Shown: positions 34,800-47,189, numbered from the stretch's first letter. The stretch: 64,000 nt of DNA from Anastrepha obliqua (GCF_027943255.1 NC_072893.1:124619784-124683783); one strand, 5' to 3'. Notes: generated by a model not told the origin, from the sequence alone. A program made the numbers and translations.

Positions 34800-36340
34800 C
34801 ACCGTTTTATTTAATAAATCCTTATTTCTCTAAACGCAATGCGTGAATTTGACTGGGTCCTTCAGTCGTAACAGTTTAAAAACAAAAAATGCGCTTTGTA
34901 TTATTCATTCGCCAAAGTTTATGCCATGAAAAATATGAAGTTCTGCCTTAACGGCGCTTAAATTAGTGGTTTGAATATGAAAAATTAATTCCACGAATCA
35001 AATAGCAAAAGCTTTATAAAAAGCTTTATAAAAAAATACAATTATTTAATTTTTTTAATTTTACTTTGGTTTATATTTTTTACAATTTCTTTTGCTTACA
35101 TTGCAAAATGTTCTTTCATTTGGTTTGTTCCAGTTAATTGAAGCTATTTGCTTTTTGCTTAAGTACACATATTTATTACTTTTTGTTTACTTACAAGCTT
35201 AGTTATATACATATGTATATATGTATGTCTGTTGAGAAACAAACGCACATTGCATGCAGTTTGCATTTATTTATTCATTTGTGGTCCTTAGTTAGTGAGT
35301 TAGTTAGCAACAGCAAATAATTGATTTAGAGAAATATTAAGTGAACATTTTTTAATAAACATTTTTTGCATAGGATTTTTCAATACACGCTCATGCTCAT
35401 ATTCACACATTCACATGTACACATTTTTTTAAAACCAACATTAAATGTTAGTGTATGTGAGCAAGTGTGTAAAAAATGAAAGCAAATTTAAATTGAAACA
35501 GAAACTTGGCAAAAGAGACTTTGCAATATTTTTTATTGAAACAAAAAAATGTGTTTGATACAAATTCAGAAAATTTTTATTTTTTTCACATATTTTTCAA
35601 AAATAAAATTTGCAACTTTAAACATACATATATACATATGTATGTATGTGTTTAGTATTAACGTTCAAGCGCTTGCAATCCAACTATTTATAAAATATTT
35701 ACTTCCATAAGCATAACTTTCCAACACACAGAAAAATATGGAAAAATAAAATTCCTCACAAAAATCGCATACACAGCACAACAAATTTTATTTCATGCAA
35801 TTTCTTCATTTAAAATCTGAAATTAACTATAAAAGCGCTTAGAAGCTATTATTTTAGCCGAGTACGGGCCCACTATTTGTTTGATAGACCTGATGAGAAT
35901 TTGAAGTAATTCGAAATTAACTACAACAGCCCACCGAAAACTGTTCTTTAAGCAGAGCACAAGCCGTCGTTTATTTCAAAAGTCTATTGGAAATCTTAAA
36001 TATAGAGCCAGCTAATGAAGTGGTAGAACCCGAAGTGGCTAACTTCCACCTTCTCAAAAAATTTGCGTTCTGTGGTGCTGGCACCCTGTGAAACACTTTC
36101 TTCTCACGAAGAAATAACAACCTCCCGAGGTGTTTTATTCAAACGAGAGGCTAGCAGAGTAGTTCTGATGACTGAGGCAGGCGAATAAGCAGTAAACCCA
36201 AGTAGAAACCAGCTAATTTGTACTGCTAGCTATACAGTATTCGTCGTCACTTAGTACGTCCCGGGATAAACCAGTGCTTTTTACGATCACTTTCATAAAT
36301 TTTCTGAAAATCTCTTTATAAATCTGACAGATACCAATCT
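34800..36340. other. Intronic sequence without recognisable gene
   Basis: AT-rich intron with CATATGTATGTATG-type simple sequence at 35205-35230 and 35627-35655. No exon or array recognised. Confidence 0.5.
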
Positions 36341-36344
36341 ACAC

Positions 36345-36622
36345 TTCGGGTGCCCCTGTCGAGCTCCTCCTCATATTTGTGGTGGGCATCTTAATGTTGT
36401 TCCAAAAATGGAGGGACCTACAGTTTTAACCCGACTCTAAATGGCGGATCGTTTTTGTGATGAGTTCTCTTTCATGATAGAAATACACTCGAAGATTTGC
36501 CACGGCCTGGCGAGGAGCAACCGCTATTAGGCAAAACTTTTTCTATACTTTTACTGTCTCATGCACGGAGAACCGATTCTAAGGACAACCGAATGGTAGT
36601 TACGCACTAATCCGATGGCCAA
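36345..36622 (-). mobile_element. Nearly full-length SINE copy, diverged
   Basis: The reverse complement follows the 15.3-kb SINE over its whole length: GCGTAACTACCATTCGG head near 36600, GGCAAATCTTCGAGTGTATT, the AACTGTAGGTCCCTCCATTT block, the CACCACAAATATGAGGAGGA block, and GAGCTC at the low-coordinate end. Numerous substitutions make it much older than the copy at 15336. Confidence 0.78.
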
Positions 36623-36629
36623 GAATAAA

Positions 36630-37258
36630 AAATACAGTCTCTTAGGCTCAAAATATTTCAATTTGAGATGTGTTGCTGGGGTTTTCATAGAGGTCATCTG
36701 CCATTGACTGCGGTCCGGCTTTCAGAGCGGATATTTCTAGCTCATTTCGGATGCTTTACGCCATTCTTTAGAGTTGAATTTAGTGCCAAGCTATACCTCA
36801 AAAGTTGAGTTTTGATGCAACTTTACGATCCTGCGGCACTCACACAGAAGGATACAACTCCTTTTTCATCTTAAAAGAGCTACGACAGAGATCTATTTTT
36901 TCTGTTTCCTACTGATATTTCCGCGGTGGGGTTGTGTTCATCTCACTTGATGTGCTGTATAATCCCCGTGCTGAGCTTCTCAACGCCAGTTACCTCCACA
37001 CTAATCGACGACTTAGAACTTTCCTCAACCTGTTTGTTCTCAGCTGCATTAGATGTAGAGCGCTGATATGGCATACCCAGGCTTGGCTGGCACCCCACTC
37101 GCTAGTTACCTACAACATACGCGGTATTTCCAAATACTAGTGCTGGCTGTTGAAGCTGATATGGGCGCGAAATTGAAATTTGAAAAGGTCGAGCCAAGGA
37201 GCACCAGGAGATTTGGTAGCTCCTAAAACACTCAGGCTAAAAAGGCCTTTGTATTTAA
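36630..37258. other. Unassigned, possibly repeat-derived
   Basis: GC content is higher than in the surrounding intron, like the LINE that follows, so this could be older transposon DNA. No diagnostic peptide could be read on either strand. Confidence 0.35.
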
Positions 37259-37320
37259 GGCTCTGGAAAGGGGGTAGATAGTCAAGGAGGGAAGGAGAAA
37301 AGTATCAGAGACAGAGATAG

Positions 37321-40300
37321 TTAGTTCTGTGAGAATTTTCCAGATTCTTTGGCAAATCTGTAAATATCCCCCAGTTTTAGAGAACGAATATTACTCATTC
37401 TCATGACATCGGAACCCAATACTTGTAGCCGTGCTCTAGCAAAGACAGGACAGTCACAGAGAAAGTGCTCAGTGATATCCGCCTCCTCCAAACATGACAG
37501 GCATACCGGGTCCTTGATGATTCCAATGGTGGTCATATGCTGGCACCATGGGTTTCGTCCTGTAATGATGCCGACCATCAACCGAATGTCTTTCCTTCTA
37601 AGTTTTAGTAGAAAGTTTGACAGTTTTCTGTTCGGACTTGTCGCAAAACACCTTGCAGTTCTGCAGCGTTCTAGACCGGACCATCGCTCTTTATGTAGAT
37701 TGCCTACATAAGCGCTGATCCAATTCTTGATTCCTGCGGAACTGGTTCCGATTATTGGCTCTGGCCCCTATGGGGGCACCGCTCTTCCACGGTTAGAAAA
37801 TTCATCGGCAATTTCGTTTCCTTGAACACCGGAGTGTCCCGGAACCCATATAAGTACAAGCCTGTTTTGTCTGGCGACAGAATTAAGCTTCTTCTTACAT
37901 TCTTGAACAATCTTTGAGGTTTGCTTCGCGTTCTCCAGGGCATTCAGTGCAGCCTGACTGTCACTGAAGACTCCAATCTGTTTCCCGCTCCATCTCCTCT
38001 CGATTATCCATTCGGCTACTTTCAGGATGGCAAAAACTTCTGTTTGAAAAACGGTTGCCATTTCCCCCATAGCATAGTGATACTTACTACTATCGTTTAA
38101 GTACCATCCGGCTCTAGATCCTATTTCATTCTTGGACCCATCGGTAAAGAAAATATCCGTCAAACCTCCCTGCATGCATTCTGGAATGCTACATTGCTCA
38201 CGCAATGGAAATCTGACATCAAATTTCCTTCCAAATGAAACTGTGGGTATCAGGTCATCTTTAGGTGCCAAAAACAGTGGATACTGCTCCGATAGCAACT
38301 TAAAGATTTCTCTGTGTCCCGAAGTTCCATCTTCGTGCCAGAAACCATATTTATGGAGTCTACACATTGCTTTTATTGCTTCCTGTTGTATCTTAAGATC
38401 CAGGGGGAGCAAATCAAGCTTAGCATTTAGGGCATCACCAAGGGTTGCACTCATGGCACCCGTGATGCATAAACAGCCTGTATAGTTCCCGGATTGTGGA
38501 CTTAACCATGCTCCGTCGCCACCAGACCACAGAAGCGTAAGTGATGATTGGTCTGATAAGTGCTGTGTATGTCCATAGGACCACAGCAGGTTTCAGACCC
38601 CAGATTTTACCAAAGACTCTACGGCATTGCTGAAAAATCTTGAATGAACGATTCACCTTCGGTGAAACGTGTGTCTCCCAAGTCAGCTTCTTATCCAAGA
38701 TTACTCCTAGATATTTAACTTCATCGGAAAGACCAAGTGTCACACCTTTCAGTGTAGGAAGACTGAGTCCATCCAATTTCCGTTTTCTCGTAAACAAGAC
38801 TATGGTTGTTTTGTTCGATTTTGTCAAGAATCCTCTGCACTTTCGTGCAAAGCCTCCTTAAGGGTTTATCCGATGTTAGCGCACGGACATCGTCCGCATA
38901 TGCTTGGACGTGAAAACCGGGTTCCTGCATCTCCACTAATAGAGAGTCTACGACGAAGCACCACAGCAGCGGAGAAAGAACACCCCTTCGGGACATCCTT
39001 GCTTGGCCCTGACTGTAATTTGTTCATTACTGCTCCCACCAGTGGTTAACAGCCTCTCAGAGAGCATGGAATATATCCATTTTACAATGGTTTAATTAAC
39101 TCCGTGTCGTTCGGCAGAAGAACATATGAAGCCGAAAGTGACATTATCAAATACCCCCTCAATATCCAAGAATACGCCCATTGTGTATTCGTCAGCTTCC
39201 AGCCCGGCTTCAATCTTGCTAACAAGATCGTGTAAGGCTGATTCACATGATTTTCCACTCTGGTAAGCGTGTTGATTTCTACTAAGAGGGCTTCTCGGCA
39301 ATACCCCCACTCGAATATGTTTCTCCACCACTCGTTCCAGACTTTTCAACATGAACGATGTCAAACTGATTGGTCAAAAACTTTTTTCTAGGGAATAGTC
39401 ATCTCTTTCTGGTTTCGGAATAAATATAATACTACTCTTACACGTCGCCATTGGGATGGTATATAACCAAATGCAAGACAGGCTGTGAAGATCCTTTTCA
39501 GGGCCTCAATCAGCCTGTATCCTCCTTTTTTAAGCATTGCTGGATATATTCCGTCAGGTCCAGGGGACTTAAAGTTCTCAAAGGAAGACAAGGAAAACCT
39601 TATCAATTCCTTTGTCACTATCCGACTAGCATTGTACCAGCTGTACCTAAAGGTTCCACCGTTGCTACCGTTATTGTTCATGCCACTCCCTACTTCAGAG
39701 AGAGTTCTACTACCCGGAAAATGGGTTTCGAGTAGAGCATTAAACGTTTCCGATTTGGAAATGGTATACGAACCATCAGGTTTTCGAATGGAATCCAGCC
39801 TTACTGAGCAGTCCAAATGAAGGACCTTACAAAGTATCTTTGTTTCCCTCATTTCTTCGACGTTACTGCAGAAATTTTTATAGGATTCAAGTTTGGCTTT
39901 CCGTACTTTTTTCTTATATTCTCTCTGTGTAAGTCGATGATTAGCCCAGTCCTCTTCTGTTTGGGTCTTTAAGGTCTTATTAAGAAGTTTTCTGGACCGT
40001 ACACGAAGCTTCGACAGTTCAGGGTTCCACCAAGGAACCGCTTTCTCCTGTCTGCTTTGCCTGAGTGGGCATAGTTCCTCAAAGCAATTGATTAAAGTAC
40101 CTTCTAATTTCTTAGTAGCATCTTCAATCATTTCTGCTGATTTGAGTTTTTTCAGGTTTGGTAATCGCTCTGTTACAAGCTCACCATACCTGTCCCAGTC
40201 CACATTTCGAGGATTCCTACCGGAAGGTATTGATATTGTATCAATTCCCAGTAACTTGAGACCTCTGGGGTTGCATTTGCTGCTTCCCCACACAATGTTG

Positions 40301-40734
40301 TGTGGATTTGCATCACAGCCCACTATTAGCCCCAGATTATTGGATTCTGCATACTTGACCACTTCTCTTAGCTCCCTCGAAGGAGGTGGCTGTAAAGAGT
40401 CGTAGGGTAGGTAGGCCGAAACTATGATAACTTCGACACTGTACCCACTTTTCAAGTACTTTATTTTTGCAGCAACGATATCTCCGGAGCATAACTCTTT
40501 TAGCATCGTGTGTTCGATCAACCTCGGCATGATAATACATGCTCGCGGTCTCACATTCCCTTCACAATGAAGTATTTGTCCCCACGACATAGCACCTAGG
40601 CCACAGATATGCTTGTGACATACCCATGACTCTTGTATTAGTATTATGTGTGGGTTTGTTTGCAGTTTTGCATGCCTACGGCACAGGAGCGCCGTAGACG
40701 CTTTGCTATGCTGCAGATTTATCTGTGTAATATT
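37321..40734 (-). pseudogene. LINE ORF2: endonuclease-RT-RNase H polyprotein remnant
   Basis: From the 5' end: ITQINLQHSKASTALLCRRH and IILIQESWV (apurinic-type endonuclease start, catalytic Glu in QES), IVGCDANPHNIVWGS (endonuclease Asp/Asn motif), then FKSPGPDGIYPAMLKKGG (start of the reverse transcriptase), SLTSFMLKSLERVVEKHIR, QAYADDV (catalytic YADD box, near 38.9 kb) and VKYLGVILDKKLTW. The RNase H part has FFTDGSKNEIGSRAG, VFSDSQAALNAL and WVPGHSGVQGNEIADE (38.1-37.8 kb). The tail has VCLSCLEEADITEHFLCDCP, a CCHC-type zinc-binding pattern. Frames break near 39.39, 39.0, 38.75, 38.45 and 37.77 kb, so no full polyprotein can be made. Confidence 0.9.
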
Positions 40735-40737
40735 ACT

Positions 40738-42093
40738 TCAGTCATGAGACTGAGTATATTTACGCTTTGTCCTCCACCCTATCCTGGACACGGAAGTGGA
40801 TTCGCCCCAGATGTAGGTGAGGACGGCACCCGTACTTCGACTTAAGAACCTTGAGGGACCCAAGATCGATACCCAGTACCAGGTGGGAACCCGCCTCCGA
40901 AGTGGTAGCGGATTTCTGCCTGGTGCACGAGTATACTCTCCAGAGAGTCGTGTCAAGATCTTTGTTCTGAACACGGATGCGTGTGAGGAGTTCTGCTGAA
41001 CTACAGGAAGGACCCGGAATCCAGACACTCGCTCATACCAGCCTTTCTTTGCTACTCTCAAAAAGTATGAACTTGCTGTTTTCGCAAGCTGGAATTTTTG
41101 CTATCTCTTTTTCCAGCCATTCTCGGGAAAAAGCATTGGAACAATACACCTTTACGATGCCGTCCACCACGCTTTTCCCCTCGAAAGTCGGCGCGTCTTT
41201 CAACTCACCGATAGCTTTCCAAAGATAGCTGCCAAGATAGTATTGTTGCCCTTTGGACAGTAGACCGTCTTGTTTGCCGGTATGTATCTCCACCGTCATT
41301 GCCTTCGCTGCCATTCTCGCGAATGATTCGCCAGACGTTGACGGAAGAGTGTCATTCGACATTTGAGGTCCCTTAGACTTTGCCTTGTCAGGCAAAGGTT
41401 TGTCTGCCTTGGATTGGGTCGAGGATGCAGGCATTACCGAATTCCGTCTCTCGACTTTCCTCTTCTTTGCCTTTCTTCTCTTCCCGGTCGTTGGCAGACC
41501 CCGTTTCATTTCCGGAAGAGTGCAACGCGACAGAGGAATCCTCTGTTTTGCCACGCTTTCCCGTTTCCATTACAGGTGTCGAAGTTAACGGAGCTTGAGT
41601 ACTTGCCTTAGCTAATGCTTCGGCTTGCTTCGCCTTCTGTCTTCTTCGTTTGATCTGCCTTGCGGATAGACCAACACTTGCGTTCGACTCTCCAGTAACT
41701 TCAGTCTTTTTACCGGTACTTACCTGATTCGCACCAGGTTTAACCGTTGTCAAAGACTTACCGAGTAAGATATGAGTCTACCAGAGATCCATCTGAGTCT
41801 ACTGAGAGACTGTCCGCCATCTCCACATCCTCCACAACTTGTTCAGTTGCTTCAGATCGTTTCGACGACGGTGTATCGCTCACACTCACTCGGCTCTCCA
41901 TTGCCATAGCCAATGTGCCATGTTTCACCACTAGTAGTGCGCTTCCTCCGGAGCCCTGGGTGTCAGTTCCGGTCATAGGGGGCTGTGGGGTTCGGACCTG
42001 CACATCCGATGCCCGAGCCGTCGATTCCTCGACGGGAGAATTTCCCGAAGGTGGGTTACCTCGGGCAGAGAGATCCTTGTTTAGCCTCCACAT
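40738..42093 (-). pseudogene. LINE ORF1 (gag-like) remnant
   Basis: Three overlapping minus-strand frames give a hydrophilic protein: an acidic, Ser/Thr/Pro-rich N-terminus from Met at 42093 (MWRLNKDLSARGNPPSG), a Lys/Arg-rich middle (SARQIKRRRQKAKQAEAL; KRRKAKKRKVERR) and a C-terminal part with MAAKAMTVEIHTGK and FSREWLEKEIAKIPACE. This layout fits the nucleic-acid-binding ORF1 of LINEs that precedes the endonuclease ORF. No CCHC knuckles were seen. Frameshifts near 41.75, 41.45 and 41.03 kb. The assignment rests mainly on position. Confidence 0.72.
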
Positions 42094-42439
42094 TGCATTT
42101 TATACCTCCTGCCAGGTTGTCGGTGCGGTACTCTCCACATAGTACTTGGGTGGCCACCAATTCCACCGTTCCGCGGATGAGTGGATACCCAATTCCTATA
42201 TGGAGCTGCCCTCTTAGTTCGTGGTAAGTTAATCTCCATAACATGGGGTTAACTCATCACTTAAGCCTCATCCCCGCGGCAAGGAGACCGACATGACAAG
42301 GATATGGGCGTAGTGTGAGCATTATCCGAATTGTGTTAGTAGTTTCCGAACCCTGTTATTCTTTTTCATTAGAGATACACCCGATTACTCGATATTGACT
42401 GAACTGCAAAACGCGCACCAGTCGTTTATTTTCCATACT

Positions 42440-42800
42440 AACTGCCGCTAGTTGGACACACCAAGTGAAGCCAAGTCCTTCTCTACCTGATCTCTGCAAC
42501 ACAGACGAGGCCTTCCTCTTGCACTGCTACCACCAACTCGTACCGCATCGAATACTTTCAGCGGCAGAGTATCTATTCGGACGACATGGCCCAGCTAACG
42601 AAGCCGCTAGATCTTTATTCGCTGCGCTATGTCTATGTCGTCGTAAAGCTCATACAGCTCATTGTTCCATCGTCTACGATACTCCCCGTCACCGACGTGC
42701 AAAGGTCCAAAAATCTTCCGCAGAATCTTTCTCTCAAAGAGACATTTCATCGAACAATGCTGGTGAAGTTTATTTACGCCTTATCCCGTTTCGGGTTTTT
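42440..42800 (-). pseudogene. LINE RT C-terminal fragment, copy 1 (RTE-like)
   Basis: The minus strand shares long runs with the copy at 45.3 kb, for example CTTCCGCAGAATCTTTCTCT and AGTGAAGCCAAGTCCTTCTC. It encodes ERKILRKIFGPLH-like text followed by RIQRLRWLG-like sequence, the end of reverse transcriptases of RTE-like LINEs. It is short and has several frame breaks. The clade name is tentative. Confidence 0.65.
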
Positions 42801-42859
42801 TATCTGCGAACAGAGGTCCAGGATCTGAATTTCAGCTTTTTTATGGTTACATACTAGGC

Positions 42860-44400
42860 CGGCAAACGTTTGGCAACCGAGTACAAATTTGTATGGGAAA
42901 AGGTGATCAGTCACAGTAGAGGTCTATACTGCTTAACGTTCACAGTTACTTCCGAGGACCAACAGGTATCCAAAAACTTCATTAAAATGCAGTCGGACAC
43001 CCAGATTTTATGCAGTTCAATGGGTATGGAAGAGTAGTTAGCTTTGTTGAAGGAAATGTCAAAGTGAAAAAACGATACCAAATTGTGGATGCCTTGTAGA
43101 ATGAAAACAGATCTGCTCGATGGTACGGCTTGATACCAAAAAGCGCGCACACTGCAATCTTTATGTGAGGGAGGCTCATAGTTCCTGCAAAACCTACACC
43201 AATACTTGACTCTGGTCTCATTCGAAAGTAGCAGCTTCACAGCTTCAATTTATCAATCAGTTCGGGGCTCTGGACACCACAGTGTTATTGTCTATACGTA
43301 ACTCAGTCTCAAACTATCTTTTCCTTTCCTACGGAACTTAGGCTCAACTAAGATTACTAGATACGAACTTCTTTGTAGACTCTTCACGGTCTACAGATAA
43401 TTCTCTTTGAAGAATCTCGCAGCTGTTACAGTAGACTCTGACTTCGCTGATGGTGTATGTGTCACCTAGTCTCAATTCTACATTTCGCTGCACAGAGTGT
43501 TACGAACTTTTCTTAGAATAGTTTAAAATAGTTATATTTCAGGTTCTTTGGCCGAAAGATGTTTGGTTCAGAGTTAGAGCTGATTACCTTAGCTTTCGAC
43601 TCAGCTGACGAATCAGCTGTTACCGCACAGGTCATACCTCAAAAAGTTCTACAGCAGCCAGGGAGCTTCTATGACTGTTGAAGCTTGAACCTTACGCAGA
43701 AAGCCGCAGCCCACACTAATTCAATTATTTCAAATCTCCCTGTATAGAGTTCTTTCCGGTAGCTAATCAGCTAATTTATCCTAGCGCTTGAAAAAGATTC
43801 ATGATTTTCACATTTTTAGCACAACAACCATAGCAACAACACAGGCACATTGTTAACCGCATTCTTCTCGCATCTGCTTATGTGTGTTTGTATGTATGTG
43901 CATCTGTCTATCACTCACCTCACACGCATAACTCTCATACAAACTCACAACCAGGCAAACATTCCACACATAGCATAGCCAAATAGCTAGACAGTCAATC
44001 AGTCAGGCATGACATAGTTATTCATTCAAATAAAAAAAAACAACGAAGCAAAATATTAAATATATTGTCATATACAACTTGACACTAACATTTACACTCT
44101 GCTCTCTATTTATGCTTCTTTCATTCGAAAATCGAATCACATCGACATTGACAAATACAAACAACAATACAACCAAATTGGCATATAACTGCTGCTGCGT
44201 ACGCGTGCGTGTGCGTGCGATAACAATGCACAATGAAATCATGAATAAATGGCACAACGATACAAATTATTCTACTGTTAAAAAATGGCAATTGTCAACT
44301 CAAATGTCACTTCAACACATTCGCACACACTCATCACTTGTCAACTGTCATCCGCCAACTGTCAAAAATGTCGACTACAAATTACCTACAAAAACACCAA
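42860..44400. other. Intronic, probably with old repeat remains
   Basis: A minus-strand frame at 43240-42911 includes WCRFC and SVRAFWYQAVPSSRSV. I could not tie it to a family, but its position among LINE fragments suggests transposon origin. The segment 43.80-44.40 kb is normal fly-like intron leading to the linker exon. The long + frame that enters the exon from 44079 is partly intron. Confidence 0.4.
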
Positions 44401-44404
44401 CCAG

Positions 44405-45065
44405 ATACCAGCAACAGCAACGCAAAGAAGGTCTCCTACCCAACGCCGACAATTTGACATTCTCGCCATCGCGCATCAAATGCCATCACCCGAAGTGTCC
44501 CAAATATGGAAATCGGAAGCCGTCGAGTATACAGGATCAAATGATCACCGTTATGGTGCCATTAAATTCGAATAATAATAATGTGAACAACAGCAGCAAC
44601 AACAATAACAATGGCGGTGGTATGAATGGTGGGCGCAATCAACAAGCGGTAACAACAGCACCAACAACTACTTCAATATTGGTGCCAACGTCCCAAAACA
44701 CGACAACAGCCGCAGCACTCACTTTACCCATTAGCGCCACAACAACAACAATAGCAAGCACAATACTAACAAATGGTGGTCAGTCAACCAACACTGGCTT
44801 GCCCAACAATATCAATAGCAACAATGTGAGCGTTGTCGGCCAACAGCAGCAACAACAACAACAGCAGCAACACTCCTCTTCAGAGAATTCTGTGCAATCA
44901 TTGGAGCATACAACGCGTAATTCAAATTTGAAAAAATCGGCAAATCATTTGACACCGGATGCGGCAAAACAACAGACCCAGACACAGGGACAGGGTCAGC
45001 AATCGGGTCAACAGAAGACAATTTTGCTGAAATTCCCCTCGAATGTTGATTCGGAGCAATTGATT
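44405..45065 (+). CDS. Ca-alpha1T: T-type Ca2+ channel alpha-1, exon: low-complexity I-II linker
   Basis: The 3' end is firm: GAGCAATTGATT/GTAAGT, phase 0, matching the phase-0 exon at 50358. The 5' end is inferred. The AG at 44403-44404 is the only nearby acceptor giving the phase needed by the exon ending at 31657, making K-YQQQQRKEGLLPNADN. The polypyrimidine tract there is poor. The exon encodes about 220 residues of cytoplasmic linker. An early ordered-looking patch (NLTFSPSRIKCHHPKCPKYG, with a Cys/His cluster) is followed by Asn-, Thr- and Gln-rich low complexity including a Gln run near 44840-44870, then TILLKFPSNVDSEQLI. Vertebrate Cav3 I-II linkers are also long and include a His-rich run; they control surface expression and gating. 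Confidence 0.8.
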
Positions 45066-45264
45066 GTAAGTTTTGTTTAGCTGAATAATATTTATTGTTG
45101 TTGTAGATGATATAACAAATACTATGTGAATTCGATAAGGCACGATGATTCAATGGAATGTCCATTCATGCGTAATTCAATTAAGACCGAGCATGCCAAG
45201 AGAAAATTCGTGGATGTGGTAAAAACGAGTATGGGTCTCCTACCTACAGAGATATTTCCAAAGC

Positions 45265-45830
45265 TCTCTTCTTCTTCTTGGTTGGCGCGTTAGCCGCTTA
45301 AGCGCTTTTCGCCGAGTTTAACAAAGCGCGTCAGTCGTTTCTTTCCCATGCTACTCGACGCCAATTGTACACACTAAGTGAAGCCAAGTCCTTCTCCAAC
45401 TGATCTTTCTAACGCAAAGAAGGCCTTCCTCTTCCCCTCCTACAACCAGCTGGTACCACATTGAATACTTTGAGTGCTGGTACTTTTGTATCCATTCAGA
45501 GGACGAGACCTAGCCAACGAAGCCGCTGGATTCGTAGTCGCTGCGCGATGTCTATGACGCCGCAAAGCTCATACAGCTCATCGTTGGCGATGGAGGATTC
45601 TCGTCGTTGCGAACGTGCAAAGGACCAAAAATCTTCCGCAGAATCTTTCTCTCAAACACTCTAAAGGATGCCTCGTCGGATCGGCATCGTCGAAACTAAT
45701 GCGTCATACGTTAGGGCGGGCATGATAAGCGCCTTATAAAGTGTTAGTTGTGTATGTTGAGAGAAGACTTTACTACTCAATTGCCTAGTTAGTCCAAAAT
45801 AACACTTGTTGGCAAGGGAGATTCTCATGC
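45265..45830 (-). pseudogene. LINE RT C-terminal fragment, copy 2 (RTE-like)
   Basis: The minus strand from about 45790 reads VFSQHTQLTLYKALIMPALT followed by YDALVSTM. After a break it gives VFERKILRKIFGPLHVRND, matching the end of LINE reverse transcriptases (…TLYKTLIRPVLTYG… VFERKILRKIFG). It is the same family and orientation as 42440-42800. Frameshifts make it inactive. Confidence 0.78.
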
Positions 45831-46479
45831 ACTTTTAAATTCTGATTCTTCTTAGTCCTTACCCATAAAGTTTGGTTAGTTTAGTTTGGCTGATCAACAA
45901 TGAATTACGCTTCTTGTCCCATAACTTGTCCCAAATGTTACATAGAGAGGGTGAATGCAGGCGTCGGTTTCAGATCATACTTCTGTGGCATTCACGCTCT
46001 ATTCAGGGATATCTTTCAATGAGAGGAGGATCACAGAAACTAGACAGCTTAGGTGCGGTATGTTAAATGCAGTACCACTTAAGATTAGCTTCATCAAAAA
46101 GGTTTTACTTTTTCTCCGTGATATGGTGTAAGACAATATTCCCAACCACTAATCTGCAATCCACCATTGGATGTGTCGTCAGTTAGTTGGTGATTTTTGC
46201 ATTGCATCAGCGAAACGTAAGCGAATCCCTCCACATCGTTGGCATATCAAGCTCTATTTTGATATAGCTAAGAGAGTGCAGTTTTGCGTCATGTTAGCCA
46301 ATAATATACTTTTATCTAGCAAATCGAGCCTAGTACCCGAGCTCATACACGTCTCCCCTTAACCGTTCATTGCGCTGCAAAACCATAATCACATCTGGCG
46401 TTTTCCTTTATGTTATTCAGAGCCAATCCCTTTGTTGGGTTTGGAGTCGAAAAGTCCTGGCTGACCCGACTCTTGCTAG

Positions 46480-46830
46480 TTGTCTACTTTTCCTTCAATA
46501 TTCTGATGTCCCAGGACCCAGATTAAGGTAACCTTATGGTTTACGCTCAAGGTGGTAAGCCTATTCCTGCTTTGTTCCACCAGTTTAGAGGTTGTTTGTA
46601 GCCGCATCCAGTGCCTGGACTGCAGCTTGTCTGTCCGAATGACTAGCAATATTGCCCTTAAAAGAGAAATCTGCGATTAGTAGCCTACGAACCTCCCCTA
46701 TTCCACCTGGAAGACACAGCAAGTATTATATTAGGAAGACGCAGAGATTTTTCAATGCTAAGTCTGTGAGTATACATATATACCTGCTCGAACACCACAA
46801 TCCGTTTATGAACCATCTGTAATGGCTGTA
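46480..46830 (-). pseudogene. LINE RNase H fragment
   Basis: The minus strand gives YTHRLSIEKSLRLPN, then GNIASHSDRQAAVQALDAAT (RNase H; the first catalytic Asp region reads HSDRQAA) and LIWVLGHQNIEGK (the WVPGHxxIxGN motif, with Pro replaced by Leu). Stops and frame breaks are present. It belongs to the RNase H-bearing LINE group. Confidence 0.68.
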
Positions 46831-47189
46831 GTGTCGAAGTTGTTATGTGAACGTCCCTTACTCCATTCCTCCCGAGATGAAAAGCAGGTGGCAAAACTCC
46901 TATTGAATATCACCGTTGGGACGAGGCGATGTAATCAGCCCTCCCTGAGGTTTAGTGAGTTTGTCGCAATAATAGGCTGGCATAACCATAAGTTTTTTCC
47001 TTTCAGCGACCAGCTTTATTTAAGTGGATCAGCCATCGCATGGCTGTCAATAAAACTATTTTTTTGTTTTGTTTTTCCGAACAAACTAGGAAGTACAGCA
47101 CTGAGCCAACGTTAAGTCCATTGTACTGCACTCAGGCTCTCTTTTTCTCTTTTTCTTTAAATCTACCCGACCTCCAAAGAAATTTGAGT

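Larger units (their letters stand above)
37260..42260 (-). mobile_element. Nearly complete RNase H-bearing LINE (LOA/R1/I-like), inactivated
   Basis: About 5 kb on the minus strand carries a gag-like ORF1 (42.09-40.75 kb) followed by ORF2 (40.73-37.32 kb) with endonuclease, reverse transcriptase, RNase H and a C-terminal Cys-rich region in that order. A downstream RNase H domain places it in the LOA, R1 or I groups of non-LTR retrotransposons; I cannot decide among them by eye. Frameshifts and stops occur in both ORFs. I could not find convincing target duplications, so the outer limits are approximate (the 5' part may extend toward 42.3-42.4 kb). Confidence 0.88.

Noticed and set aside
44079..44404. 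ATG at 44079 as the start of a separate Asn/Gln-rich protein
   Set aside because: The open frame continues upstream of the likely acceptor by chance; the exon end, phase and next exon fit an internal exon of the channel gene.
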